From contig NC_059356.1 of assembly GCF_019703515.2 (NCBI RefSeq), forward strand, positions 25,659,197 to 25,723,196: a DNA stretch of 64,000 bases, written 5' to 3'. Origin of the DNA: Myxocyprinus asiaticus. Taxonomy: Eukaryota > Chordata > Actinopteri > Cypriniformes > Catostomidae. Made by a program: the position numbers and the translations under genes. Shown here piece after piece: positions 45,986 through 58,900 of the stretch. How positions within the stretch are numbered: the first letter of the stretch is position 1; each line of letters opens with the position of its first letter. The notes beneath the pieces are model-generated. The model saw nothing but the letters and a program-made list of their open reading frames with translations, had not been told where the DNA came from and did no database searches.

Positions 45986-48900
45986 GTAATCATTTTTAAA
46001 GCTGTCCAATAAACAGTCAAGTCTCTGAGGTTTTCCATTCACCCCTGTCATGTAGCTAGCATCAACCCAGAGTTACATCGCAATAACAAGACATAAAGCT
46101 TTTGAGATGAATCCTTTTATTCACCATGTGCCATATCCTGTGAAGTGATTACGATAACCCTTCTGTTCACATTCCTCTTTAACCTCTCATTCACAGTTGT
46201 TCCCCACAGCGGCACTGGGCTTGATTGATCTGGCACTGTATGAATGCCAGTGAATGAGCTCCAGATTGTCTTTAAATGGGGATGTAGGTTTTTATGTTAG
46301 AGGGACCAGCGCCATGAAGGTCAGTTCACATAGTTGTGTCATTTGCTGATGGAGATGGCAATGAGATTGCTCAGCTATAAGGGTATTTGGTGACAGAGAA
46401 GCACAAAGATTTGTTTCACAGAGATTCCTCAGCACAAAAGATAATGTCCGAAACAACGAATTTTGACCTCTTGCAGATCTGACAGAAAAAGAAACTCTGA
46501 TACGGGTTAACATAAATTTCCACACATTGACATTTGATGAATTCCCTTATTTGTGCATATTTTTCATATGTTTGATTTTCTAGGTTATGACGTTCTTGTG
46601 TTGTGGATTTAATATTCACGCTTATCTTGTACTTGAGGTTGCAATCCCAATGCAGCTCATCATTTAAGGAGTTGAGCTCTTTTTGCAGATATTTATCATA
46701 TTCCTATTATATCAGCATTTCATTACCATTTATTAAAATTCTCCTTTCAACCCTTTCTTATGGGATTGCAAACTAAATGCATTTTAATTTGCTATGGCAG
46801 ACCCAAATGCCTTTGAATGTCAAAGACTTTGGCTTCAGCATGCATACTAAGTTGCGTCTCACAGTACTCACACTCACTAACATGACCAGGACTCCCAATG
46901 CATGACAGTCACAGTGGACAAAACACCCCAATCTGGACAGCAAGGACAACAAGAATTTCCATGCTGTCAGAACAGGTTGCAACAACACCTGCTTCCAAAC
47001 CTTTTTTGTAATTTGTCACATTTAGTGGGCATGTAGAAATAACTTCTGATGTATTCAAAGGCAGGTTGTACTAGGGGTAAATAATAAAAACAGAACATGG
47101 AACAAGCCCATGCAGCAGTCATAGGCAAACACAGACAGGATAGAGTACGACGACTTTTCCATTAGACGTTGCCTATGATCTTGGGCATCATTCCACAGTG
47201 TCTAATGCCATTAGACAGGAAAAGAAAACCTTACAAACAGTTAAGCTGACAGAATCTGAATGAAAGAGAATGAACAAAAGACAAATATCCGCATGAACGG
47301 ATAGACACAGAGGGCAAAGCCGGCAGCCCCTCTCATCATAAAGTCTGTGCTGGAGAGGCAGCCCTTGCTGACTGTCTTATCTTATTGAGAGTCTCATTAG
47401 CATAGAAATTACTTCAAGCAGAGGCAAAGAAGCAGGACCCAGCACAGGTAACTCTCAAATCTTTCTTTCCATTACTATGTAGAGAAACAGAAGGAGATGG
47501 TGCGAGAGAGGAAAAGTTTTGTAAAAAGACAAAAATTAAGACTGGCTGAGGGCAAATGAGAGGGAGGAGAGGACAGAGGAAAGAGAAAGAGGAACAGAAA
47601 AGGATAATACCCTATCAGTGCATTTGGACAGCAAAACCATTTAAATTCTCCTTCGCTGGCTTTTTTTTCATGGGTGTATAAAGACTAGACAACTCCATCC
47701 TGTCTAAGGCAGATTTTAGTGATGAAGAACTCCAGTGCATTAGTGTCGCTCCTGCCAAGCAGGCCAATCCATAGCCAGTGTAAAATAAATGTGTAGTTAA
47801 AGGTAGAGCAAAGCTTGGTCGAATGCCCAAAATCTGCCGAGCCACTTTGATCATCTTCACTGAGAACAGATCTCCTCATTTTAATTAGAGCTCCAAAATG
47901 CACTCTATAATGAACATAAACAAACCAGTTTAAAAAAGTGCTGTTAGCCTTAATATTTGCTGTAATGTGATAATTAATAAGGAAAGACAAAAAACTGCTT
48001 TGTATTTATGTTGCTAATTATTTTTAGAACCCTGGGGGAAGGTGCCTGTGTCAGAATCCTTCATTAATTCTGTGCTGTGGCTTGTAAAGTAGTTTTAGTC
48101 ACTACAGAGTGAACATGATAAATAAAGCCACAGGTAGCAGTGAGGTAAAGCCCCGCGGATGAGTCTGCACTTGCTGAACGCTCAGGAATGCAGCCTTGGC
48201 TCACCCACACAATCAAGGACCTTCAGAGTCACTTCAGTCTGCAAGCCAACATGTAGAGCTACTAGAATAGGGGGACATATTTGGTAGCACAGCATAACGC
48301 TGTGTAAACACTTTACGTAACAAGTTGAACAGAGCTTTGGTTAAGGGAGAATTTATTCTTCATTAAGATCAAGCATCCAAAAAGAGAGCTTAGTTTGCAT
48401 TTCCATTAACTTCGGAGGAAAGAAATGCAGCATTAGGAGACCTAGCTGCATCACGGCATCGCTTTAGCCCCAGTTGGGGGCTCAGTCGTGGCATTGAGCC
48501 CATCGCAGTTATCAACCATGGAGTCTGTCATCATTTGTGAAGTGCATTGACCCTAGACTAAACACACATGCTCCAGTATTGCTCAAATTCATCCTTGTCA
48601 ACTGCAATGGATGATGTTTCTGAACAGCCTTTGGTGCAGTGAAGCGTCACAGGCCAGGCCACAGGAGGACTGCACTACTGTTCATTATAACTACAAAGGT
48701 GGGGGGAGGAGAAAAAACATTGTTTTAAGAGAGACAAGATAGTGGATTGACATACCAGTTTAATGGCAGTCTAGAACAGAAGACCAGTGAGGATCTAAAG
48801 AGGCATCCATTAATGTCTCATATTATGGAGGTTTATTTAATTATGTTTTTAACTGTTTTCATTTTCTATCATTAAACACATTGGGAATAGGTGAAATATT

Positions 48901-51060
48901 ATTTTTGGGATGATTTCTAAATTAGGTCCAAGACAGTTAGCATTTATATCAGTTACCATGTTGCATGCTTTTAGCAAGCTGGGAGATTTACATTTTAAAT
49001 ATTTTCCTGCCAACATTGCTGTTATTATACACTTCAGAGTGTAGGCTGCCATTATATATAGTGGAAAAAAAGGTTCACTGAAAGAAAGAAAAAACCAACT
49101 ACAACAACAACATTTATTGGCTCAACAACCATAACATATAAAAATAAATAGCTTCTACTGAGAAATGTACATATCTATAAAAAGCTTAATTTCAATTTTT
49201 AGGGATTTACCACTAAGGGTTTTCTTTACTTAGGGGGCAGCTAATGTGAAATCTGTCAGATGATAAACCTTCTGCAAGGCAGTGGAATTTCTGTGCATTT
49301 ACAACTTGTCAACATGCTTAATTACGAACAGAACAGCTGACTAATGGTTATAACAATAACATGATAATGAAGTGGTTTTCACTCTGCAGGGTTATGATGG
49401 AAGGAATCACAAAGATAAAAGAACAAGAGCTTAAAGGATACAGGTAAAGGTTTCCAAACATCCCCTGGGAACAAAACCCAAAGTCACCAAATCCCATCAT
49501 GTCAGGATGAACGGAGAGAAATCCCTCACAACGGTGTGACACAGACCGAAGAATGTGAAATGGGGGAGGGAAGAAAAAGAGGAGAGAGAGGGAAGGGACA
49601 TAGGCAGAAAGGGCAGAATAGATGGAGATGGCCGCAGATTGGAACAGTGATGGTGAGTGACAGGTTCAGACAGAGGGAGGAGAGTTCAAATAGGGATGAA
49701 AGGACACTTACATAATCAGAGGCTGGATCATCATCAGATGCACGCGCTATACCTCACTGCCTCTTTAACACAAGCTGCTGTTGAAGGAAGAACTACATAA
49801 ACATGAAGAACGCCAATTAAATGTGCTGGAAAGTTTATGAAGGCAGAGTTCTGCTGTATTCCTTCTGAATAACATATCTATTCATTCTTTTCTCTGGGAA
49901 ATATTTATAGAATAAAAAAGTTTCCTGTAAAGTTTTCTATATTTGATGAGTGTTTTTATAATTCAGGAGCTCAGAGCTATAGCGTGTTCTCTGAAGATTA
50001 TCACTGATTGACAAACATGGGCACGTGAAGTCATGTAATTACTATTCATTTTGGGAGTTATGAACTAGACCCCTATAAAAAACATCAGTAATTATCAGTT
50101 CCAGGGCTCCCCGTAATTAGCATCCCAGATGTTTAATTACTGATCACAATAGCGTAAAGGATAGTTTCTCTTCATCTGTACCTCAAACAATCCCCTCATT
50201 TTTAAGCGAAGGCGGGAAAATAGTACAGTGTGTTAAATTCAGATTGTTAAAGCACTGTTCAGCCGGCTGAAGTCATTCCAGGTTAAATCTGAGCAGGTCC
50301 ACGATGATGTGATATTATAGAGTTTGCAGAAAGAGAGGGCAGTCGAGGGGCAAAAGTCACTGAAATGGAACAGAACGTCCATGAACAGAGTCTCGCCACA
50401 AAATTGCACTAATATAAGAGCACATCTGCAGGAGAGGATACTTTCTCCATTTGGAATGTGTGGGCAATTCAGTAGCCTATATTTTCATGTCTCCATCATT
50501 TGTTTTTATTGGGAAAAATATCAAATACACATTTTTGTGTTACGAGAGTAGACGGCTGCAGTCAGGGGAGAAGTGAAATAAGAGCTGTCAAGTCAGAAAG
50601 TTCTCACTTCTCGTAGTGGATCGGACACCTTCGAGTTCAAAGGCAGATATCGCGGGATTCACGTTTATATGCTGTTGCTTCTTCTTCTGTTTTATTGGTG
50701 GATTGCAACTTAACAGTGCATTACCGCCACCTGCTGTTATGCGCTGTTGCTGATAAAGTGGATAAAATTTAAATTCTGTTTCTTTAAAATGAAAATAAAT
50801 ATGATGAAAAAGACACTCAATGTACATGTTATTTAATTTCTACCATAGATGTGTGTTTTCATCCATTTTGTTTATTTAATAAAGACATGTAATTTAGATA
50901 TTTCATAAATATGATAACAGTCACATATCCCTTACAGAGATTGCACTGCCAGAGCGTTGGGAATATTCACGCATAATTTATACACATAAAAATTCGATAT
51001 GACAGTTAAAAAGAAAGAACAAAGCATCACGGTTGTTTAAGCCAATCAGCATTAAGCTGT
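45986..51060. other. Long gene-poor flank
   Basis: Five kilobases with no exon, RNA gene or clear transposon borders. A possible short dispersed repeat lies at 50679-50740 (GCTTCTTCTTCTGTTTTATT, TTACCGCCACCTGCTG). 47200-48650 and 50000-50160 look unique. The latter has four TAATTA/TAATTAC-type motifs. Reading frames here are short and without recognisable domains. I saw no sign of the protein kinase C beta gene that borders CACNG3 in mammals. Confidence 0.45.
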
Positions 51061-51479
51061 GTCGTTAGCAAGTCATTTCCCATCATGCCTTGACTCAGCA
51101 CAGTCGGGGAAGAGCAACTGCGCTGCCTGGCATGGCCGGAGTTTTTTGCCATATGTTAGAATGACATCAGAGCAAGTCACACACGGACACATTTCTAACC
51201 GGCATGCACCTTGCGGTGATCACCGATGATCTGTGCTGCGCAGATTTTGCTTATCTCAAGCCTAATAGGCATGTTCGATTTCATGCAGCACTGTACAGAC
51301 CGATCGGCACTGGACTTCAAGCAGTGCATCTCGGTTAGAAATTTTGTCTGACTTGAACCAGTGCCACCGCTGTGTCCCCGTGACGTATGCCATCAAAGAA
51401 GAAACACATCATCACAGTCTGTAAAAATGGTCCAATCCCTTGTTGCGCAATATGAAGTGCATTGCCTTAGCAGCGTGGT

Positions 51480-51850
51480 GAACATGGATTCACATCCCAC
51501 CTTAAAGCCAGGAAGTAATTGTGTTTGCATAATCAGTGAGCTTGATCTGGAGGTTGCATTTTTCTCTCTGACATTATATTTTTACTCCACTGATGGTTTG
51601 GTTTAGATTTGGGGTTTGGGTTGAGGAGGACAGTTTATAAAATAAGCATTCCTCCTCACTTTATTACAGCCTGTACAGATGAAAACAACTTGCTTTACAA
51701 CTTGCTTTTGGCGCCCCTCTGTGGACATCCACACCGAAAAAGGAGCTCACACGTGCCCTACAACACTTCACCTTTGGCTGCTGGGAGCAATGATTCAGTT
51801 TTCCGTAAGCACAGACCGATTTAATCTAAAGAAAATTCAACCCACTGTTT
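51480..51850. repeat. Dispersed repeat E, copy 1
   Basis: Shares an ordered series of blocks with 59390-59725: TTTGCATAATCA, GAGGTTGCATTTTTCTCT, GCTTTACAACTTGCTTTTGG, CTCTGTGGACAT, GGAGCTCACACGTGC and GTAAGCACAGACCGAT. Non-coding. The family is unknown to me. The sequence between here and the LINE at 52185 (51850-52184) is not identified. Confidence 0.7.
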
Positions 51851-52184
51851 TCAATTTCACTGATCTCAAGTCACTGATCACCATGACTCTACAAGAACAT
51901 TTTGTGTTCTTATGACAATTATGGAAAAAAAACATACAAGTCATGAACAAAATATGCTTGCGTTGTTGGATAATGCATGTTCAAGCATTTCGTGCAGCGA
52001 AAATACTTTAAATTTGTTTCTACGTTTCACAAAACCCAGCTTCATGTAATGCTCCTTGGTCACCACTATCTTGGAAATGCCATCAAATGCACTGAATGAT
52101 CTATCCTGACTTTACAAGTCAGATGTCCGACTTGGAGCGGCGTTCCAGTCATTATTTTGAGGTGGGAAAATTTTTAGTTCAGAA

Positions 52185-55085
52185 TCAGAATCAGCTTTAT
52201 TGCCAAGTATGCTTACACATACAATTCATTTTTCTTGGTGACAGGAGCTTCAGTGTACAACAATACAAATACAATACAAAAACAGCAGCATGACATAGAT
52301 AATAATAAAAATTAAAAAATAATTATACACATATGTACAGACACACACATAAATACATACACACATACACATATGTAGTGCAAATAAACCAATAATCCTC
52401 TCAGCAGTCCGAACTGTCCTTTGTAGTCTTCTGATGTCTGATTTTGTAGCTGAACCAAACCAGACAGTTACTGAAGTGCAGAGGACAGACTCAATGATTG
52501 CTGAGTAGAACTGTATCAGAAGCACCTGTGGCAGGTTGAACTTCCTCAGCTGGCAAAGGAAGTACAACCTCTGCTGGGCCTTTTTCACAGTGGAGTCAAT
52601 GTGGGTCTCCCACTTCAGGTCTTGTGAGATGGTAGTGCCCAGGAACCTGAATGACTCCCCTGCTGCCACAATGCTGTTTAGAATGGTGAGGGGGGGTCAT
52701 TGTTGGGGTGTTCCTCCTAAAGTCCACAATCATCTCCACCGTTTTGAGCGTTGTTTTGACTGCACCAGACAGCCAGCTGTTTAACCTCCCTTCTGTATGC
52801 AGACTCATCGTCATCTCGGATGAGGCCGATGACAGTGGTGTCATCTGCAAACTTCAGGAGCTTGACAGAGGGGTCCTTGGCGATGCAGTCATTGGTGTAG
52901 TGTAGGGGGAGAAGAGTAGTGGGGAGAGCACACATCCCTGGGAGGCACCAGTGCTGATTGTACAGGTGCTGGAAGTGAGTTTCCCCTGTCTCACAAGCTG
53001 CTGCCTGTCTGTCAGAAAGCTGGTAATCCACTGACAGATAGGCATGGGAACAGAGAGTTGGTGTAATTTATTCTGGAGTAGAGCTGAGATGATGGTGTTG
53101 AAAGCCGAACTGAAGTCCACAAAATGATCCTTGCATATGTCCCTGGTCTGTCCAGATGTTGCAGGATATGATGCAATCCCATGTTGACTACATCATCCAC
53201 AGACCTGTTTGCTCGATAAGCAAATTGAAGGAGATCTAGAAAGGGTCCAGTGATGTTCTTCAGGTGGGCCAACACCAGTCTCTCATGTGATTTCATGACC
53301 ACAGACGTCAGGGCGACAGTTCTGTAGTCATTAAGTCCTATGATTTTTGGTTTCTTTGGGACAGGAATAATGATTGAGCGTTTGAAGCAGCATGGGACTT
53401 CACACTGCTCCAGTGATCTATTGAAGATATGTGTGAAGATGGGGGCCAGCTGGTTAGCACAGGATCAAAGACACGCTGGTGAGACGCCATCTGGTCCTGA
53501 AGCTTTCCTCGTCTTTTGTTTCCGAAAGACCCGGCTCACATCATCTTCACAGATCTTAAGTGCAGGTTGAGTAGCAGGAGGGGGGAGGAGGGGGGTTGCA
53601 GGAGGTGTTGGTGTTTGTGTGAAGTGAAGGTCAGAGTGGGTGTGGGGTGTGAGATTGGGCCTTTCAAATCTGCAGTAGAACACATTCAGGTCATCAGCCA
53701 GTTGTTGGTCCACCACAGGGTTGTGGGTAGGAGTCGTGTAATTTGTGAGTTGTTTCATGCCACTCCACATTGATGCAGGGTCGATAGCTGAAAACTTGTT
53801 TTTCAACTTCTCAGAGTATCTCCTTTTAGCCACTCTGATTTCCTTGTTCAGTGTGTTCCTGGCATGATTTTACAAGACTTTATCCCTACCCCTTTAAGCA
53901 TCCTCTTTGGCCTGACAAAGCTGCCTGAGCTCTGCTGTAAACCACGGTTTGTCGTTGTTGAACTTTAAATAAGTCCTAGTAGGAATGCACATATCCTCAC
54001 AGAAACTGATATATGATGTAACAGTATCTGTGAGCTTGTCCAGATTGGTGTCTGCAGCTTCAAAAACACTCCAATCTGTGCAATCGAAGCAGGCTTGTAG
54101 TTCCTGCTCTGCTTCATTGGTTCATCTCTTTACAGTCCTTACTACTGGCTTGGTTGATTTTAATTTCTGCCTGTAGGTTGGAAGAAGATGAACCAGACAG
54201 TGATCAGAGAGTCCCAAAGCTGCTCTAGGGACAGAGCGATATGCATCCTTTATTGTTGTGTAACAATGATCCAGTATGTTCCTGTCTCTGGTGGGGCATG
54301 TAATGTGCTGTTTGTATTTGGGCAGTTCACGTGTGAGATTTTCTTTGTTAAAATCCCCAAGAATAATAATAACTGAGTCCGGGTATTGTTGTTCTGTGTC
54401 TGTGATTTGATCAGTCAGCTGTTGCAGCGCTGTGTTCACACACGCATTTGGTGCGATATACACACTCACCAGAATAAACGAGGAAAACTCCCGCGGTGAG
54501 TAGAAAGGCTTACAGTTAATAAAAAGTGCTTCTAAATTAGGACAGCACATCCTCTTTAACGTTGTTACATCTGTAAAAGCATGTTCCACTGCCTCTCATT
54601 TTCCCCGTTAACTCCGCGATGCGATCCGCTCTGAACAGCTGAAAGCCCAGCAGATGTAACGCGCTGTCCGGAATGGCTTCACTCAGCCAGGTTTCTGTGA
54701 AGCACAAGGCAGCAGAGTTTGAAAAGTCCTTGTTTGTGCGGGTGAAGAGTTGAAGTTCGTCCATTTTGGTAGGAAGAGAGCGGAGATTCGCTAGATGAAT
54801 ACTCAGCAGTGCCGTTCGAAAGCTGTGCCGACGGAGCCTGACCAGCGTGCCTGCTCATCTCCCTCGCCTGCTCATAGCGCATTTAAACAACACAGCCACA
54901 CCTCTGATTAAAATGTCCAGCAAACCAGGAAAAGGTTGTCTGGTATATGCTGCCGAATGTTCAGCAGTTTGTTACTGGTAAAACTGACTGGAAAAATATG
55001 ACTAAACACAGGAAAAACAAACAAAAACAACAAAAGAACTGAAGAACTACACACCGAGGTGGCCATCCGTGGCGCCATCTTGTAG
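52185..55085 (-). mobile_element. Non-LTR retrotransposon of a second clade, near full length
   Basis: Minus strand. The 5' end is near 55082 (CAAGATGGCGCCACGGATGG, a typical LINE start). An endonuclease region and a reverse transcriptase follow, and the 3' end is at about 52185-52250 (TTTATT/AAGTATGCTTACACATAC on the plus strand), finishing in a TCAGAA repeat. The reverse transcriptase is of the BS/Rex/I-like kind and differs from the L1/Tx1 pair in intron 1. No target duplication was identified. CA- and CATA-rich repeats lie at 52335-52375. Confidence 0.85.
52395..54882 (-). pseudogene. LINE endonuclease-reverse transcriptase, broken
   Basis: 54122-54764 is the APE-type endonuclease ([51 protein letters not shown]). 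53465-53833 starts the RT region (RKQKTRKASGPDGVSPACL). 53012-53302 has [17 protein letters not shown]; 52854-53120 has DFSSAFNTI and ASQGCVLSPLLFS; 52717-53031 has the catalytic KLLKFADDTTVIGL. 52250-52669 has SFRFLGTTISQDLKWETHID and the thumb region ending RTAERIIG, after which the usual C-terminal tail is missing. At least five frame changes separate these parts. An N-terminal open stretch at 54679-54882 is in the expected place for the ORF start. Confidence 0.88.
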
Positions 55086-55362
55086 ATACAAGATAGTTCT
55101 AAGTTGTCTGGAATGAACCTTAAGTATTAGAAAATAGATTTGATAAATTCTGTGATATTTGGTGGTAATAAATGTATTGTGTCAAATTAAAACTGTTAAC
55201 ATGGGCAGCACTAGGGCTTGGTTTCTGGGGCTTGAGCCACGAATGTTTTCCCGTAAAGTACTGAATGGTTTTATCAACTTGTAGTGATGTCAGTACCAGT
55301 ACTTGTATCAAGTTGATACTTTATTATATTTTAATATTTTAAAAACATATTTTAATATTAAG

Positions 55363-55424
<62 letters not shown>

Positions 55425-55866
55425 TTTAACGATACCCATCTTTCTACAGTATCGATAACACCATATTCAATGTAACACCAAAGTACACACATGCTGTCTT
55501 GTTGGCAGCTGCTTTCCAGCACTCATGTATATGCGCCCATGCAAGACGCAATTGTAGCTGTGTGTGTCTGGTTTTGGGAACTGTGTAGAGTAGGTCAATC
55601 TAGATACAGTAAGTACCAAATATAAAGATACACAACCGTGAAAACAAAAAGTAATATTTACAGATGTGCTCATGGAATTTGCAAACTTGAAGTCATGAGC
55701 CAGGGCATTTACGTGTTTTGCAAAACACTTTTATTAAGACACGTTGCCATGAACCTTGCAAACTCTGGCAAAACTAGCAACTGTTTTTTTCCCTCAAAAG
55801 CTCCTATTTTAGCCTATTTACAGCCTGCTATCTTCTAAACAAACTACAGAAAGCTGAAAGGGACAT
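55086..55866. other. Flank with (AT)n microsatellite
   Basis: (AT)n occupies 55364-55422. No gene was seen on either side. Confidence 0.6.
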
Positions 55867-56440
55867 TGTCATGGCTCCGGCGTTTGCCGGTTCATTCTGT
55901 TGTTTGTTTTTCTCTCTCCCTCTTGTTTCACAGGTGGAGTCGGTGAGCGTAATCGGCGTTTCCATGAGAATGCTGATCGCTCTCGGTGAGGCGTTGATTA
56001 TGGTAATGAGTTTGTCACACACTCCACCTGTCTTCCTCTGATTGCATGCCCTACTTTATCCCTTGTGTGTTCCCTGTATGTTTGCTGGTTTATTGTTTGC
56101 TGTACCTTAACTTTGTTCTCCTGTTTAGTGTGAAGTTCCGTTCTGTTGGTTGCTTTGTCTCCAGTGGTGTTTGCCCACCAGATTGCCGCTGCCTGGTGAT
56201 CGCGCTCGAGGAGGATTCCTTGGTTTCTGCCCATGTGTCGGGAGACTAGTTCTGGGCTCTGCTTCACACCACACCACTATTCAACGGATTGTTGCGGACC
56301 TCCACACACACACTGACGAACACACTATCCTCGCCCCAGTGGCTTACTTATTGAGCTCGACAAAGCTGGGGCTGTAGTGCTTTTGTGTAGACTGTTTCAT
56401 TAAAGACTTGTGAGTGTGAGTGTCTTTCCCCAGTGTGACA
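55867..56440 (+). mobile_element. Gypsy 5' LTR
   Basis: 574 bp, TGTCATGGCTCCGGCGTTTG to TTTCCCCAGTGTGACA. Contains TTTCATTAAAG (near 56394), a likely poly-A signal region. It aligns with the 3' LTR along its whole length with scattered substitutions and small indels, so the insertion is not recent. Open frames within it are chance. Confidence 0.88.
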
Positions 56441-57362
56441 GAATAAACCTTTGAGACGTTTTCTACTGAGCTCCGCCAGGTTTTTGATCACACCGCTCAG
56501 AGCCGGGAGGCAGGGAGAGTGTTGTCTGGACTTTGCGACTGAGTTTCGCACGCTGGCTGCCCCCAGTGACTGGAATGACCACGCTATGTGGGATTGCTTT
56601 CTGTGGGGATTATCTGACTCCATCCAGGATGAGATTTATTCATGGATTTGCCCCCTCGATTTGATGACTTAGTGGACTTTCATTCGAGTCGATCAGCACC
56701 GCTACTCGTCCACACGGACCGCTGAGGCTCACCCTCTAGCCACTCCTTCTCCCACCTCTTCAGATCCTTATCATTCTCCTGAGCCCATGCAGGTGGTCAG
56801 GCTCCCAATTTACAGAGAAGTACAGAGAGGCAACATCGGCTCCTCAAGGGCTTGTGTTTCACTTGCAGCCGTTCTGGCCACCTTGGTAGCAAGGGGGTTA
56901 CTGGCGAGCGCAACACTCCTAGACAAAGCTCCCGGACTTTGCACTCTCCTTCCGGTTCGCTTGCAGAGTGGTAGAAGCTGCAACACTATCTCGGCTCTGG
57001 TGGATTCCGGCACCAAGGGAAATTTCATCGACACGGACTTAGTCCTAAAATGGCGGCTTCCCAGATTCCGATTGGACGAACCTATCACTGCACACACGCT
57101 TAGCGTAATGTTCCTCTCTGTCATCAGCCACTCTACCAAGCCTGTTACCATGGTTTCCAGGAATCACACTGAACAGCTGTCATTCCTCCTCATACGATCT
57201 CCAGCTTCCCTAGTTGTTCTTGGACACCCGTGGTTGGTAACACACAACCCTCACATTGATTGGGCAACCAACTCAGTTTTGTCTTGGAGCTCTTTCTGTT
57301 CTTCACACTGTCTTAACTTTGCTGTCTCCCCTGTCCACTATTGTGTTTTCAATGCAGGATGA
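56440..57362 (+). pseudogene. Gypsy gag fragment and aspartic protease
   Basis: 56451-56672 encodes a gag capsid piece (CCLDFATEFRTLAAPSDWND, WGLSDSIQDEIY). 56787-57362 (191 codons) encodes the protease: ALVDSGTKGNFIDTDLVLKW with the D-S-G active site intact, then [17 protein letters not shown] near the end. The protease would release the pol enzymes from the polyprotein. The gag N-terminus is missing, and a stop and frame change separate gag from protease. The zinc knuckle region near 56700-56850 is not recognisable. Confidence 0.85.
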
Positions 57363-58310
57363 GCCAGCAGATGTTTCAAGTGTTCCAATGAAGTATCATG
57401 ACTTGAGGACGGTATTCAGCCGATCCCACGCCTCGACCCTTCCTCCTCATCACCCGTACAACTGTGCTATTGAATTGTGTCCTGGCACCTCTCTGCCTTG
57501 AGGATGGTTGTATTTGCTCTCGGCATCTGAAAGGGAGGCCATGAACAGGTATATAAACGATTCCTTAGCAGCCGGTCTCATCCGCTCTTCCTCATCGCCC
57601 GCAGGGGCAGGGCTCTTCTTCATGGAGAAGGACGGCACGCTTAGACTCTGCATAGATTATTGAGGGCTGAATGACATCACGGTCAAGAACCGTTACCCTC
57701 TGCCGCTGATGTCCTCAGCTTTCGAACTCTTGCTGGGGGTTTCCGTCTTTACGAAGTTGGATTTACGGAATGCTTACCATCTGGTTCGTATAAGGAAGGG
57801 GATGAGTGGAAGATGGCATTTAATGCCCATAGGGGGCACTTTGAATATTTGGTCATGCCTTTCAGATTGGTCAGCTCCCCCGCCATCTTCCATGGGCTCG
57901 TGAATGACATGCTTTGAGACATGGTCGATAGTTTTGTTTTCATTTATATCAACGATATTATGATCTTCTCCCAGAATATGCAAGACCATGTGCGGCACAT
58001 CAGGCAGGTTCATCAGCGACTGCTAGAGAATCGGCTGTTTGTCAAGGCGGAGAAGTGCGTTTTTCATGCGCAATTGGTTCCGTTCCTTGGGTTCATTTTT
58101 TTGTCCGAGGGAGTGTGTATGGACCCAGCAAAGGTTAAAATCATCGCTGAGTGTCCAACCCCAGATTCTCGCAAGGCTTTGATAATTTTTATCAAAGATT
58201 TATTAGGAACTATAGCCAACTTGCCACGCCTCTGACGGATCTTACCTCCACGCGCACTGAATTAAGTTGGTCTCTGCGGGCAGAGTCTGCGTTTGCTAAA
58301 CTCAAGGCTC
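57363..58310 (+). pseudogene. Gypsy reverse transcriptase, broken
   Basis: The minimal RT domains can be read in three frames: [17 protein letters not shown] (near 57607-57660, followed by TGA), then [20 protein letters not shown] and [14 protein letters not shown] (57664-57795). 57921-58235 has FVFIYINDIMIFSQNM, where the catalytic YxDD has become YIND, so activity is lost at that residue too. LFVKAEKCVFH and VPFLGFIFLSEG follow. 58151-58310 reaches FYQRFIRNYSQLATPLTDLT and then joins the 3' LTR. RNase H and integrase are deleted. Confidence 0.9.
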
Positions 58311-58315
58311 TGGCA

Positions 58316-58900
58316 TGTCATGGCTCTGGCATTTGCCGGTTCATTCTGTTGTTTGTTTTTCTCTCTCCCTCGTGTTTCACAGGTGGAGTTGGTGAGCGTA
58401 ATCAGCATTTCCATGGGAACCCTGATCGCTCTCATGGGGAGGCATCATTTATGGTAATGGGTTTCTCACACATTCCACCTGTCTTCCTCTGATTGCACGC
58501 CCTGCTTTATCCCTTGTGTGTTCCCTGTATGTTTGCTGGTTTATTGTTTGCTGTACCATAACGTTGTTCTCCTGTTTAGTGTGAAGTTCCGTTCTGTTGG
58601 TTGCTTTGTCTCCAGTGGTGTTTGCCCATCAGATCACTGTTGCCTGGTGATCGCGCTCAAGGAGGATTCCTTGGTTTCTGCCCGCATGTCGGGAGACTAG
58701 TTCTGGGCTCTGCTTCGCACCACACCACTCTTCAGCGGATTGTTCCAGACCTCCACAGCACACACACTGACGAACACACTGTCCTCGCCCCAGTGGCTTC
58801 CTTACCGAGCTGGCGCTGTAGCGCTTTTGTGCAGACTGTTTCATTAAAGGCTTGTGAGCTTTACCTCTGCGTTTAGGTCCAGTCTTTCCCCAGTGTGACA
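58316..58900 (+). mobile_element. Gypsy 3' LTR
   Basis: 585 bp, TGTCATGGCTCTGGCATTTG to TTTCCCCAGTGTGACA. It matches the 5' LTR and differs by several small indels, mostly near 58430-58460 and 58790-58880. It is preceded by CTCAAGGCTCTGGCA of the coding region without a clear polypurine tract, so the deletion reached the LTR border. Confidence 0.88.

Larger units (their letters stand above)
55867..58900 (+). mobile_element. Gypsy element with two LTRs, internally deleted
   Basis: LTRs at 55867-56440 and 58316-58900 share TGTCATGGCTC...CCCAGTGTGACA, with GACA on both outer sides (55862-55865 and 58901-58904) as a probable target duplication. The plus-strand interior has a gag piece, protease and reverse transcriptase. 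RNase H and integrase are absent: the 3' LTR follows the RT almost directly. The usual primer-binding site is not seen after the 5' LTR, where gag sequence starts at once. The family differs from the intron 1 Gypsy. Confidence 0.88.

Noticed and set aside
45986..51060. Neighbouring gene expected from mammalian synteny (PRKCB 3' end)
   Set aside because: No kinase or C-terminal PKC motif was seen on either strand. The interval may be larger in fish, or synteny may differ.
56046..56377. Small ORFs in the Gypsy LTRs (also 58518-58876)
   Set aside because: They lie fully within both LTRs, do not match known proteins and are chance frames.
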